From: JAJRTA01 sp965603125
GTDB taxonomy: Bacteria > Zixibacteria > MSB-5A5 > GN15 > FEB-12
Length of the DNA: 64,000 nt
Assembly: GCA_965603125.1 (NCBI GenBank)
Contig: CBFDBU010000008.1
Coordinates: forward strand, 1 to 64,000
Direction: 5' to 3'
The notes under the pieces were generated by a model. That model was not told where the DNA came from, did not search any database, and saw only the letters and a list, made by a program, of their open reading frames with translations. Below, one piece after another: positions 52,076-61,720 of the stretch. A program made the translations under genes and the position numbers. How positions within the stretch are numbered: position 1 is the stretch's first letter; each line of letters starts with the position of its first letter.

Positions 52076-52627
52076 CTACGGACACGCGGGCGGTACCGGA
52101 CCGGCGTTAAACATGAAGTCCACTAAGTAGACCAGGTCGGCAATGTCGATAGGTTCGACACCGCTGCCATCGACGTCGCCTTCGTCAAAACATTCAGGTT
52201 CGGGGCCGCTATTGAACATGAAATCTACTAAGTAAACCAGGTCGGCAATATCCACGGGCGGCACACCACTGTGGTCGACGTCACCGCGCAGGACACAGCA
52301 GCCGCCAAGAGGCTGAACGAAACCGTGGTTGACCCCGTAACTGTCAGAGCTGCCCGACCCAACCACCGGCTGACCCACGGTTGTGGTCACATCGTAGCTC
52401 ATTGAGCTGCTCGCTCCACCACCCGACGAAACAACCTGCCAGTTTATCTCGTAGTTGTCCGATCGCCACACAGGCGACAATTCAACACCACCGGATTCTC
52501 CGGCAGTCTTGCTATTATCAACCAACCGCATCTCGGCGCGCGTCCCCTCCTTACCGGCGCCGATACCGGAATGGGAAGCAAGCAGCAGCAAGCCTGTCAG
52601 AACCAGAACGATGATTCCTTTTTTCAT
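52076..52627 (-). CDS. Small secreted dockerin-like protein
   Basis: Start ATG 52625-52627 with AAGGA seven bases upstream, 183 residues. Signal peptide (KKGIIVLVLTGLLLLASHSGIGAG), a Ser/Gly-rich domain (NYEINWQVVSSGGGASSSMS...YGVNHGFVQPLGG) and two dockerin-like repeats (RGDVDHSGVPPVDIADLVYLV and EGDVDGSGVEPIDIADLVYLV). It starts 20 bases after the stop of the S74/YadA-like gene on the same strand. The repeats probably bind Ca2+; their partner is unknown. Confidence 0.8.
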   Translation of the reverse strand: MKKGIIVLVLTGLLLLASHSGIGAGKEGTRAEMRLVDNSKTAGESGGVELSPVWRSDNYEINWQVVSSGGGASSSMSYDVTTTVGQPVVGSGSSDSYGVNHGFVQPLGGCCVLRGDVDHSGVPPVDIADLVYLVDFMFNSGPEPECFDEGDVDGSGVEPIDIADLVYLVDFMFNAGPVPPACP

Positions 52628-52647
52628 TGTCACATCCTTCGGTCCGG

Positions 52648-54783
52648 CTACTTGGTAGCGGCCAGTTCATCATTACTGTCAAGAGGCGCGCGTTGCCGAG
52701 CCAATATGACTTCCACCAGGGCGGATACCTGTGTCAGTTGCGCTCTGGTGTCTTTCAATTCAGCCCTGAGCTCGTCAATCTCATCCGTCCTGGCCTGTAG
52801 CTTCTGTTGCGTTTCGTAAAGCGTCTGCACCGCCTTCAGCGCCACGCCCGCAACATCCGCTGCGGCAAGGTATTTCGTATCGCGCTGCCCGTCTTTCATT
52901 GTGCCGACATCAAAGACTGCGTGAAAATCCTCGGCCACCGGCCAGATGTGCCTCTCATCGGTACCCTTGTACTTCCAGTTTTCAATCGGAAGACTGCCTA
53001 TCCGCTCCAGCACGTCGGCGCCGTCAAGCGACCTGAAGTCTTCCTTGAACTCCCGACTGGAACTATTCGTCCACACTCCCCCACTTGTCAGGCGGGCCCC
53101 GAAGCCATTCGAGCTGTTGGTACCGATGTGCAGTGGGTGGTGCACACCGCCGTCTTCGTCGTCGCGATTGATGCCTACCCGACCGGAGTTGCCGCCGCTA
53201 AAGAAAACAGCGCGGTCAGAGTTCTCGACAAGGACGTATTCTCCGAAGATCAGCGAATGGTGGGCGCCGGTCGATATCTCATTGGATTCTCCTCCCAGAA
53301 TGGTCGAGTAGTTGCCTTGATTGTAGTTTAGACGCCCGCCGAGCACCGAGGAGAACTTGGAGGCGGCCGTGTTATCATAGCCGCCACATACGAGAGCGGC
53401 TGTATCAAATACTGTCGCGCCGGCCAGGTTGCTGTAGCCTGAGGCTACACCGGCAAAGATGCCGTATGCCGTGTCAGCCTCGCCCCCGGAGACCGTGGCG
53501 GCTTTACCATTCGTGGCATTACTTAGTCCTCCGCCGATAACGTTGAACGAATAGTGGGCCTCATTCATATTACCCCCTGCGACTACGCTCCCATGCCCGC
53601 CGGCTGTATTGGAGTAGCCACCTGCGACTCCGGAATACGCGCCTGAAGCGAAGTTGGCTCTGCCACCACTGATGGTGGAATACTCTCCATCGGCGGTATT
53701 GCTCCGTCCCCCACTCACCACACTGTAGTCGTAACCGGCAGTATTAAGCCACCCGCCGCCAACGGTCGCGCAACGGTAGCCCTGGCCAGCGGACCCGGTG
53801 ACGCCTTCAACTCCGAGATTGACATGGGTGTAGTCGCTGGACCCGTGGAGCACGGACCCGGACCTGGCGATTCCCCAACCGCCACAGATGCGCAGAACGT
53901 TGCCCGTCAAGCACCAGTCACCATCATCGCCACCCGCGGCAGGTTGCCAGGTACCAAGACCTTCGCTGTCCGTCGTCAGGACGTAGCCGCCCTCCGACCC
54001 GGCCGCCATCCGAAATCCCTCAACCGAGGCAGTTCCCCGAACATCCAGGGCCTCCTCCGGTATGTCGGTGCCGATTCCCACCCGGGTTTCAGTGGCGTTG
54101 GCAGAGAGCACAATTGTCGGCTGACCACCGCCGGAGTCCGGTCCCAGGATGGTCATCCGTCCCGTCAATGCGTCACTTGCCAATTCCACTCCGGGGTTTA
54201 TTGGATCGGTGGGGACGCCCACCTCCAGGCGTGTGCCACTGCTGTCCGCACGGAGCTCAATGGCGGGCTGTCCGGTGGAGTCGGGAAGATACATCAGTCC
54301 CGCCAGGGTACGAATGTCCCCTGTCACCCGCTGCGAAATAGACGCATTGGGCACCGGGGTAACCCGTGTCCGGGGCTCCATCACCTCACCGTCGAATGTT
54401 ACCTCGAGCCAGAGACCCGGCAGTCCCCTGTGGATGTCGCCCTGCTTGACCGTATCCTCGTGAATCGGTATCGGGTAAGACAACTGGGCCGTCGCCAGAC
54501 CGCCACCTGCGATTGGCAGGTCGCCCCGACCGCCGCAGCAGACGATCTCACAGTCACTGGCTACCGAATCCTCATAGTAGCAGTACGACAGGCTGTACAG
54601 ACCGGGCGCAATGGGTTCACCGAGAGTGTCTGTGATCACGGCCGACCAGGTGATAACATACTCCCAGTCGCAATCGAAGTGATACAGCCAGTCGCAGGCT
54701 GCCTTTGCCTGCCCGGGTAGCGCCGCCAGCACAATGAGTGTTCCTACAATGATGACCAGTCTTGAGATGCTTGTGACTTTCAT
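52648..54783 (-). CDS. Secreted adhesin/fibre-like protein with YadA-type head repeats and S74 chaperone
   Basis: 711 residues, signal peptide (LVIIVGTLIVLAALPGQAKA), AGAGGTGAG-like ribosome site. An N-terminal beta domain (about 25-300) is followed by a Gly-rich array of about 14-residue YadA-head-like repeats (about 330-560; NTADGEYSTISGGRANFASG, AYSGVAGGYSNTAGGHGS). The C-terminal peptidase S74 intramolecular chaperone (NSSSREFKEDFRSLDGADVL, HIWPVAEDFHAVF) and a coiled coil (ETQQKLQARTDEIDELRAELK) follow. S74 modules normally trimerise phage tail spikes and then self-cleave, so this should be a trimeric surface fibre. No phage genes surround it. Confidence 0.88.
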   Translation of the reverse strand: MKVTSISRLVIIVGTLIVLAALPGQAKAACDWLYHFDCDWEYVITWSAVITDTLGEPIAPGLYSLSYCYYEDSVASDCEIVCCGGRGDLPIAGGGLATAQLSYPIPIHEDTVKQGDIHRGLPGLWLEVTFDGEVMEPRTRVTPVPNASISQRVTGDIRTLAGLMYLPDSTGQPAIELRADSSGTRLEVGVPTDPINPGVELASDALTGRMTILGPDSGGGQPTIVLSANATETRVGIGTDIPEEALDVRGTASVEGFRMAAGSEGGYVLTTDSEGLGTWQPAAGGDDGDWCLTGNVLRICGGWGIARSGSVLHGSSDYTHVNLGVEGVTGSAGQGYRCATVGGGWLNTAGYDYSVVSGGRSNTADGEYSTISGGRANFASGAYSGVAGGYSNTAGGHGSVVAGGNMNEAHYSFNVIGGGLSNATNGKAATVSGGEADTAYGIFAGVASGYSNLAGATVFDTAALVCGGYDNTAASKFSSVLGGRLNYNQGNYSTILGGESNEISTGAHHSLIFGEYVLVENSDRAVFFSGGNSGRVGINRDDEDGGVHHPLHIGTNSSNGFGARLTSGGVWTNSSSREFKEDFRSLDGADVLERIGSLPIENWKYKGTDERHIWPVAEDFHAVFDVGTMKDGQRDTKYLAAADVAGVALKAVQTLYETQQKLQARTDEIDELRAELKDTRAQLTQVSALVEVILARQRAPLDSNDELAATK

Positions 54784-55119
54784 TTCTCACCTCTTGTATT
54801 GATGCATTAATAGTGTTCGTTTGCTTGCAGTTCTACCTCACGATATCGGCTTGATACCGGTGTTGTCTCAATCTGTGTAACAAGTCAGCGGCATTCCGGC
54901 AGAACTTCCGTTCAGGCCGTATACTCTCCGCCCTGCGCGCGGTATGGCATCAGGCGAACGTAGGTTGGAATCCCTCAACCGCTACATTATAGCCCATAAT
55001 CGTCCATTATGCAAGTAGTTTCGGCAGGGGAATAGCCAGGTGTTTCCGCTTGACGGAAGCATCTGCAATCGCTATACTACAGTGAGCACATATCCGCGAT
55101 AGCCAATCGATTTGGCGCC
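54784..55119. other. Gene-free spacer
   Basis: Upstream spacer of the fibre gene, followed by unrelated sequence up to the first copy of the family leader repeat. No coding or RNA signal was recognised. Confidence 0.4.
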
Positions 55120-55352
55120 CCCAGGACTCGGACCGGCGCTGCGACACAGAGCAGCCCCAGGGCGATGACGCAAATACCCTTGCGTGACAACATGACAAGC
55201 ACCTCGATCACACTGTGGGGTCCGGTGTCGGGCGCCTCTCGCTCGGCAACCAGAAAGGGCAGGGGCCAAACTGATACAATAGCGATGTCACCGTGCGAAC
55301 GATACCCGTAGTCGGCAGGCCGGCTGCCCCCGATTACTATACCACACGACAA
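55120..55352 (-). pseudogene. 5' fragment of the ~870-residue secreted protein family
   Basis: The minus-strand frame reads LSRKGICVIALGLLCVAAPV and the leader WPLPFLVAEREAPDTGPH, nearly identical to the N-termini of the genes at 55506 and 58434. Similarity ends at about 55120, just after the signal peptide. It is the remnant of a third tandem copy of which only the leader and signal-peptide region survive. Confidence 0.7.
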
Positions 55353-55490
55353 GTCTACAGCAATAGCATATTATAATCAAGCGGAAAATGCGGCCTCTTC
55401 TATCTCCCGACAAGGTGCGCAGGGCAAGATCCCTGCAAATACTGTCACGCGCCCGTCAGCTACGGTGATCCGTGGCAGCAAGGATAGCCT
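55120..55490 (-). repeat. Tandem leader repeat, copy 1
   Basis: Signal-peptide codons, leader and upstream spacer, repeated at 58040-58430 and 60970-61285. The three copies are close to identical and mark the unit of a tandem gene duplication. A TATAAT-like hexamer (minus strand) lies in copies 1 and 3. Confidence 0.85.
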
Positions 55491-55505
55491 CTTATGCAAG
55501 CGGCG

Positions 55506-58121
55506 CTACATGAGAACGGCAAACTTTCCCATCTGCACAGCGCCGCCCGGCATCTCCACCGTCCAGTAGTACAACCCCGAAACCAGCATCTGCGTGTTCC
55601 GGGTGATCAGGTTCCACGTGTGATGATTGCTGGCGCCGTCCGACGGGTCGACGTCATGCTTCAGCTCCCGCACCAGATCACCATCCAGGCTGTATATCCG
55701 AATCGTGCACCTGGGCGGCAGGTTAGCGAAGTGAATCGCCCGTACCCGGTAGTCAGGGCGATCAAGCTCGGTGCGACCCTCGAAACCACGCTCCCGATAA
55801 TCACCGTCGATCCGGTACGGGTTGGGGTAAACGTAGATTCGATCATCGGTCCCGTCCGCCATCCCTCCCGAACCGTACGGATAGGCGCATTGCGCACCCG
55901 CCGTCACCGAGGTTTCTAAAGCCTCAAGGTCTGACTTCGGCGAACCATAATCAAATGCCGTCACGTTCACCCAGTAGGGCACCGTCGGCAGTAAACCCTC
56001 TATCACGTACTCGTACTCGTAGTACTTGAAGTAACCATCCTCGGTGTAACGATCCGGGGTCAACGAATCCGGCGGCAGAGTCGAAGGGTCCGGCTCGTCG
56101 GGGTAAACCTTCCGGATCGGCGTAGTCACACCGGGAATACAGGCATTGTGATCGTGCCACTCGAAATAGAAGAGCGAATCGGGATACTCAGGATGCACAT
56201 AGTATGAACCGGGCATGTAGTCCAGCGGGTCGAAGCCGTCGTCCCGGCAGGGATCATCACCGGTCCCGTAGAGACAGCGAAGGTCGTCCAGCGTGAAGGG
56301 GATATCCCGCAGTTCCCAGCGTGGCTCGGGATAACGGTTGCCGTTCCATGTATACTTGTCATAGTTATCGCGGTCGTACGAAGCCACCAGCGAGTAGCTC
56401 TCGCGGCGATCATCGCGACCGAGATATACCCGGTACCCCTCGAAATCATATTCGTGCGAGAAAACGTCCTTCTCCGTTTCTGAACGGTGGCCGTTGAAAC
56501 GAATCTTCAGGCCGTCGACGATCGGGGTCACCCAGTATTCAGGCGCCGGCGGTGGTGATGCTCCTCGAAAGTCCGGCACGCCGTCACCCCAGTACCAGGT
56601 TGTCTCGGCCGACGTGATCACCCAGCCCGTATCAGTCGCCACCGAATCATACACGCACACCCGATACTCCCCCCGGTAACCGTCACCGTCAGTGTCGACA
56701 CCGGGATTATCGTAGATCCACCGCGCCCAGATGGCGTTCTTGACCAAATCGGAGAAGTCCAGATGGGTATAGAATGCCGCCGGGTCACGCGGCAGATGCT
56801 GCAGGTTGTCGGGGTCGGTGTGGAGATTCTCCCCGGCCACGTAGGCGAACGTCAACGACAACGCCTGACCGGGATAGAGAGTGAAGGCGCCGTATGACAG
56901 CAGGTAGCGCGTGTCGTAGCCGTCGGCGAAATCCTCCGCCAGGTCCTGGTTTGGATACAGCCATGCGGTGTCATACGGCGAGATGGAGGACGTGAAAGCC
57001 TGGTCGTAATCGAACTCGTAGTTGCTCATCTGGTAGTACTTGTTGACGTCACCCTCGGGAGTGCCCAGCCCACCGGTGCCGAAATCGCGGAAACCGGCTC
57101 TGCGCCGGGGGCCGAAATCATAGGCTGGATCCGGACTGCTGATCCACCAGTTAAACGACAGATCCAGATTCTCCGATGGCGGTTCAAGGATACAGGTGCC
57201 GGTAACGTGTCGCTTGGAGACCATTGGACCACCACCGATCCAGATTACGGTTTCCTGGAAATGGCCGTCTATTGGGTTCCCGTCGTTGTCAGCTATCCAG
57301 GCAATTTGCACCGTGTCCACAAATCCACAGCCGAACGGCGACTTCAAAGTCTTCAGGAAACCGCACAGGTCATCCCATGGTCCCGCAGGCATCCCTACAC
57401 CAACATCGGCGTCTACATAGAGCCCGATGAACAACTGTTCCAGCAACTCGGATCCGATATTCTCGATAGACAGATCGAACAAAACGAAATCCTCGGCATA
57501 GCCGTACGACCACGCGTAAGTGTTCTGGGTGATCTCAACGTTCAGCGGGATGTGTGGACGATGGGCCATTACATCATATAAAAGGTAGGGATTCGCGTCG
57601 GTCATCGTGTCGGTATAGACACAAATGTAGTCCTGCTCCGAAACGGCCCCGTCGAAGTCTGGCGATTCCGGATCGACGATTGACCGGTACCTGATTTCGC
57701 CGAATGGATAGACATCGGGCGCCATCTCCTGCGCTAGGATTCGCCAACAGTCCTGCCCCGTGGAAACAAGGGTATCCCGGCCCACTACGGCGCCCACCCA
57801 CAGGCTCGCGGAGTAAAGATACGAGCCCGGCATGCCCTTCGGAAACTTGCACCCGCTGAAGGGATCAATCAGCTCCCCGGTGAAGCAATCAACAGCCCCC
57901 GAATCAAAGGGTGTCATCCCAAAGCAACCCTGATTCGCTATAGGGAGCCAAATTTCGCCGACGTTGTGAATGGCTGCCTGGTAGGCAGGTTCTGCTGAGA
58001 CGGCACTGTGACTGACGCTCGGCCGTGTCTGCTGCAATGCAGATCGACCCGAAACTCGGACCGGCGCTGCGACGCAAAGCAACCCCAGGGCGATGACGCC
58101 AATGCTCTTGCGTGACAACAT
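55506..58121 (-). CDS. Large secreted protein with C-terminal sorting domain, tandem paralogue A
   Basis: Start ATG 58119-58121 with GAGGTG seven bases upstream, 871 residues. Signal peptide (MLSRKSIGVIALGLLCVAAP). Two thirds of the protein is a beta-rich domain without a recognised family (SLWVGAVVGRDTLVSTGQDC, GDVNKYYQMSNYEFDYDQAF, DTDGDGYRGEYR), with fibronectin/Ig-like features towards the end (WVNVTAFDYGSP). The C-terminus is YVYPNPYRIDGDYRERGFEG and the LPPRCTIRIYSLDGDLV cassette ending GKFAVLM, resembling a type IX secretion sorting domain. Paralogue B is immediately upstream and almost identical over the last 500 residues. Confidence 0.85.
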   Translation of the reverse strand: MLSRKSIGVIALGLLCVAAPVRVSGRSALQQTRPSVSHSAVSAEPAYQAAIHNVGEIWLPIANQGCFGMTPFDSGAVDCFTGELIDPFSGCKFPKGMPGSYLYSASLWVGAVVGRDTLVSTGQDCWRILAQEMAPDVYPFGEIRYRSIVDPESPDFDGAVSEQDYICVYTDTMTDANPYLLYDVMAHRPHIPLNVEITQNTYAWSYGYAEDFVLFDLSIENIGSELLEQLFIGLYVDADVGVGMPAGPWDDLCGFLKTLKSPFGCGFVDTVQIAWIADNDGNPIDGHFQETVIWIGGGPMVSKRHVTGTCILEPPSENLDLSFNWWISSPDPAYDFGPRRRAGFRDFGTGGLGTPEGDVNKYYQMSNYEFDYDQAFTSSISPYDTAWLYPNQDLAEDFADGYDTRYLLSYGAFTLYPGQALSLTFAYVAGENLHTDPDNLQHLPRDPAAFYTHLDFSDLVKNAIWARWIYDNPGVDTDGDGYRGEYRVCVYDSVATDTGWVITSAETTWYWGDGVPDFRGASPPPAPEYWVTPIVDGLKIRFNGHRSETEKDVFSHEYDFEGYRVYLGRDDRRESYSLVASYDRDNYDKYTWNGNRYPEPRWELRDIPFTLDDLRCLYGTGDDPCRDDGFDPLDYMPGSYYVHPEYPDSLFYFEWHDHNACIPGVTTPIRKVYPDEPDPSTLPPDSLTPDRYTEDGYFKYYEYEYVIEGLLPTVPYWVNVTAFDYGSPKSDLEALETSVTAGAQCAYPYGSGGMADGTDDRIYVYPNPYRIDGDYRERGFEGRTELDRPDYRVRAIHFANLPPRCTIRIYSLDGDLVRELKHDVDPSDGASNHHTWNLITRNTQMLVSGLYYWTVEMPGGAVQMGKFAVLM

Positions 58122-58430
58122 GACAAGCACCTCGATCACACTGCGGGGTCCGGTGTCGGGTGCCTCTCGCTCAGCAACGAGAAAGGGCAGGTGCCAAACT
58201 GACACAATAGCGATGTCACCGTGCGAACGATACCCGTAGTCGGCAGGCCGGCTGCCCCCGATTACAATACCACACTACAAGTCTACAGCAATAGCATATA
58301 ACAGTCAAGCAGAAAACGCGGCCTCTTCTATCTCCCGAAAAGGTGCGCAGGGCAAGATCCCTGCAAATACTGTCACACGCCCGTCAGCTACGGTGACCCG
58401 TGGCGGCAAGGATGGCCCCCCCTGCAAGCA
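58040..58430 (-). repeat. Tandem leader repeat, copy 2
   Basis: Second copy of the leader/spacer repeat, lying between paralogues A and B. The 312-base spacer between the genes is almost entirely this repeat; no other feature is seen in it. Confidence 0.85.
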
Positions 58431-58433
58431 ACG

Positions 58434-61043
58434 CTACATGATAACGGCTAACTTGCCCATCTGCACTGCACCGCCCGGCATCTCCACCGTCCAGTAATAC
58501 AAACCCGAAACCAGCATCTGCGTGTTCCGCGTGATCAGGTTCCACGTGTGATGATTGCTGGCGCCGTCCGACGGGTCGACGTCATGCTTCAGCTCCCGCA
58601 CCAGATCACCATCCAAACTGTATATCCGAATCGTGCACCTGGGCGGCAGGTTGGCGAAGTGAATCGCCCGCACCCGGTAGTCCGGGCGATCAAGCTCGGT
58701 GCGACCCTCGAATCCACGCTCCCGATAATCACCGTCGATTCGGTACGGGTTGGGGTAAACGTAGATTCGATCATCGGTCCCGTCCGCCATCCCTCCCGAA
58801 CCGTACGGATAGGCGCATTGCGCACCCGCCGTCACCGAGGTTTCTAAAGCCTCAAGGTCTGACTTCGGCGAACCATAATCAAATGCCGTCACGTTCACCC
58901 AGTAGGGCACCGTCGGCAGTAAACCCTCTATCACGTACTCGTACTCGTAGTACTTGAAGTAACCATCCTCGGTGTAACGATCCGGGGTCAACGAATCCGG
59001 CGGCAGAGTCGAAGGGTCCGGCTCGTCGGGGTAAACCTTCCGGATCGGCGTAGTCACACCGGGAATACAGGCATTGTGATCGTGCCACTCGAAATAGAAG
59101 AGCGAATCGGGATACTCAGGATGCACATAGTATGAACCGGGCATGTAGTCCAGCGGGTCGAAGCCGTCGTCCCGGCAGGGATCATCACCGGACCCGTAGA
59201 GACAGCGCAGGCTGTCCAGCGTGAACGGGATATCTCGCAGTTCCCAGCGCGGCTCGGGATAACGGCTGCCGTTCCATGTATATTTGTCATAGTTATCGCG
59301 GTCGTACGAAGCCACCAGCGAGTAGCTGTTGCGGCGATCATCGCGGCCGAGATACACCCGGTACCCCTCGAAATCATATTCGTGCGAGAAAACGTCCTTC
59401 TCCGTCTCCGAACGGTGGCCGTTGAAACGAATCTTCAGACCGTCGACAATCGGAGTTACCCAGAAATCGGGCGCCGGCGGTGGTGATGCCCCTCGAAAGT
59501 CCGGCACGCCGTCACCCCAGTACCAGGTTGTCTCGGCCGCCGTGATCACCCAGCCCGTGTCGGTCGCCACGGAATCATACACGCACACCCGATACTCCCC
59601 CGGGTATCCGTCACCGTCAGTGTCGACACCGGGATTGTCGTAGATCCACCGCGCCCAGATGGCGTTTTTGACCAGATCGGAGAAGTCCAGGTGGGTATAG
59701 AATGCCGCCGGGTCGCGCGGCAGATGCTGCAGGTTGTCGGGGTCGGTGTGGAGGTTCTCCCCAGCCACGTAAGCGAACGTCAACGACAGCGCCTGACCGG
59801 GATAGAGGGTGAAGGCGCCGTACGACAGCAGGTAGCGCGTGTCGGAGCCGTCGGCGAAATCCTCCGCCAGGTCCTGGTCGGGATACAGCCAGGTCGTGTC
59901 ATACGGCGTGATGCTGGACGTGAAGGCCTGGTCGTAATCGAACTCGTAATTGCTCATCTGGTAGTATTTGTTGACGTCACCCTCGGGAGTGCCCAGTCCG
60001 CCGGTACCAAAATCTCGGAAGTCGGCCCTGTGCCGGGGGCCGAAATCGTAGACAGGATCCTGATTGCAGATCCACCAGTTGAACGACAGGTCCAGATTCT
60101 CCGATGGCGGCTCAAGGATGCAGATACCGGTAACGTGTCGTTTGGAGACCATGCGATCGAGGCCCCTCCAGATTACGGTCTCCTGGAAACGGCCGTCTAT
60201 TGGATCGCCATCGTTGTCTGCTGTCCAGGCGATTTGCACCGTGTCGACAAATCCACAACCGAACGGCGACTTCAGAGCTTTCAGAAAACCGCACAGGTCG
60301 TCGTATGGTCCCGCACCCAACCCTCCCCATACATCGGCGTCCACATAGAGCCCGATATACAAACGTTTTAGTAGCTCGGCTCCGATATTCTTGACAGACA
60401 GATCGAAGATAACGAAATCCTCGGCATAGCTGTACGACCACGCGTAAGTGTTCTGGGTGATCTCAACGTTCAGCGGGATGTGTGGACGGTGGGCCATGAC
60501 ATCATACGAAAGGTAGGGATTGGCGTCGGTCATCGTGTCGGTGAAGACACATAGGTAGTCCTGCTCCGAAACAGCCCCGTCGTAGTGTGGTGATTCCGGA
60601 TCCACAATTGACCGGTACCTGATCTCACCAAACGGATGGACATCGGGCGCCATCTCCTGAGACGGCCAGTGCCAACCGTCGGTGCCCGTGGAAACGAGGG
60701 TATCCCGGCCCACTACGGCACCCACCCACAGGCTCGCGTCGAAAAGATACTCGCCCAGCATGCCCTTCGGAAACCGGCAACGGAACCTAATCTTCTCCCC
60801 CGTGAAGCAGTCAACATTTCCTGAATCTGCTAACCCTAGCCCAATGCAACCCTGATTCTGGATAACCAGTTCAATTTCGCCGACGTTGTGAATGGTGGCC
60901 TGGTAGGCAGGTTCTGCTGAGACGGCACTGTGACTGACACTCGACCGTGCCTGCTGATAAGCAAGTCGACCCAGGACTCGGACCGGCGCTGCGACGCAAA
61001 GCAACCCGATGGCAATGACGCCAATGCTCTTGCGTGACAACAT
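58434..61043 (-). CDS. Large secreted protein with C-terminal sorting domain, tandem paralogue B
   Basis: Start ATG 61041-61043 after GAGGTG, 869 residues. Same layout as paralogue A: signal peptide, large beta-rich domain (FNWWICNQDPVYDFGPRHRA), YVYPNPYRIDGDYRE and the sorting cassette ending GKLAVIM. Divergence between A and B is concentrated in the first 400 residues (for example SGNVDCFTGEKIRFRCRF against a longer loop in A), whereas the last 500 residues are almost identical in protein and DNA, suggesting recent duplication or gene conversion. Confidence 0.85.
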   Translation of the reverse strand: MLSRKSIGVIAIGLLCVAAPVRVLGRLAYQQARSSVSHSAVSAEPAYQATIHNVGEIELVIQNQGCIGLGLADSGNVDCFTGEKIRFRCRFPKGMLGEYLFDASLWVGAVVGRDTLVSTGTDGWHWPSQEMAPDVHPFGEIRYRSIVDPESPHYDGAVSEQDYLCVFTDTMTDANPYLSYDVMAHRPHIPLNVEITQNTYAWSYSYAEDFVIFDLSVKNIGAELLKRLYIGLYVDADVWGGLGAGPYDDLCGFLKALKSPFGCGFVDTVQIAWTADNDGDPIDGRFQETVIWRGLDRMVSKRHVTGICILEPPSENLDLSFNWWICNQDPVYDFGPRHRADFRDFGTGGLGTPEGDVNKYYQMSNYEFDYDQAFTSSITPYDTTWLYPDQDLAEDFADGSDTRYLLSYGAFTLYPGQALSLTFAYVAGENLHTDPDNLQHLPRDPAAFYTHLDFSDLVKNAIWARWIYDNPGVDTDGDGYPGEYRVCVYDSVATDTGWVITAAETTWYWGDGVPDFRGASPPPAPDFWVTPIVDGLKIRFNGHRSETEKDVFSHEYDFEGYRVYLGRDDRRNSYSLVASYDRDNYDKYTWNGSRYPEPRWELRDIPFTLDSLRCLYGSGDDPCRDDGFDPLDYMPGSYYVHPEYPDSLFYFEWHDHNACIPGVTTPIRKVYPDEPDPSTLPPDSLTPDRYTEDGYFKYYEYEYVIEGLLPTVPYWVNVTAFDYGSPKSDLEALETSVTAGAQCAYPYGSGGMADGTDDRIYVYPNPYRIDGDYRERGFEGRTELDRPDYRVRAIHFANLPPRCTIRIYSLDGDLVRELKHDVDPSDGASNHHTWNLITRNTQMLVSGLYYWTVEMPGGAVQMGKLAVIM

Positions 61044-61285
61044 GACAAGCACCTCGATCACACTGCGGGGTCCGGTGTCGGGTGCCTCTCGCTCAGCAAC
61101 GAGAAAGGGCAGGTGCCAAACTGACACAATAGCGATGTCACCGTGCGAACGATACCCGTAGTCGGCAGGCCGGCTGCCCCCGATTACAATACCACACTAC
61201 AAGTTTACAGCAATAGCATATTATAATCAAGCGGAAAATGCGGCTTCCTTTGTCTCCCGACAAAGTGCGCAGGGCAGGGCAAGTT
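60970..61285 (-). repeat. Tandem leader repeat, copy 3
   Basis: Third copy of the leader/spacer repeat. From about 61286 to 61498 the spacer before the next gene is unrelated sequence without a recognised feature. Confidence 0.85.
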
Positions 61286-61498
61286 CAGTCTCGACCGACT
61301 TTTTGTTTGTGCGCGGAAGACGCCCTCGTCTGCCCCTTGATAGATGTGTGACCCAAGTCATCCCAAGGTATCTAAACAAGGAAGAATTCCACCTGCGACG
61401 CCGCTTTAGGTGCAGTACCAATATGTCAAAACCGCAGATGTCTCAACCTACAACCGTAGTAAAAGTAGGGGCAGTCCGGTAGGTCTGCCACCCACGAA

Positions 61499-61720
61499 GC
61501 GGCGCTACATGATAACGGCTAACTTGCCCATCTGCACCGCTCCGCCCGGCATCTGCACCGTCCAGTAGTACAAACCCGAAACCAGCATCTGCGTGTTCCG
61601 GGTGATCAGGTTCCACGTGTGATGATTGCTGGCGCCGTCCGACGGGTCGACGTCATGCTTCAGCTCCCGCACCAGATCACCATCCAGGCTGTATATCCGA
61701 ATCGTGCACCTGGGCGGCAG
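61499..61720 (-). mobile_element. Sorting-domain cassette inside the 61505 gene
   Basis: Near-identical in DNA to 55500-55721 and 58428-58649 up to GGGCGGCAGGTTGGCGA on the plus strand, then unrelated. The edge falls at the same CTGCCGCCCAGGTG used by the solo copy at 45959. Confidence 0.6.

Noticed and set aside
53824..54720. 298-codon open frame on the plus strand
   Set aside because: Antisense to the S74/YadA-like gene; Arg/Gly/Pro-rich with no domain and no ribosome site.
55120..61285. CRISPR-like array
   Set aside because: The repeats are hundreds of bases long, contain coding sequence and reflect tandem gene duplication; no short regularly spaced repeats exist in the window.
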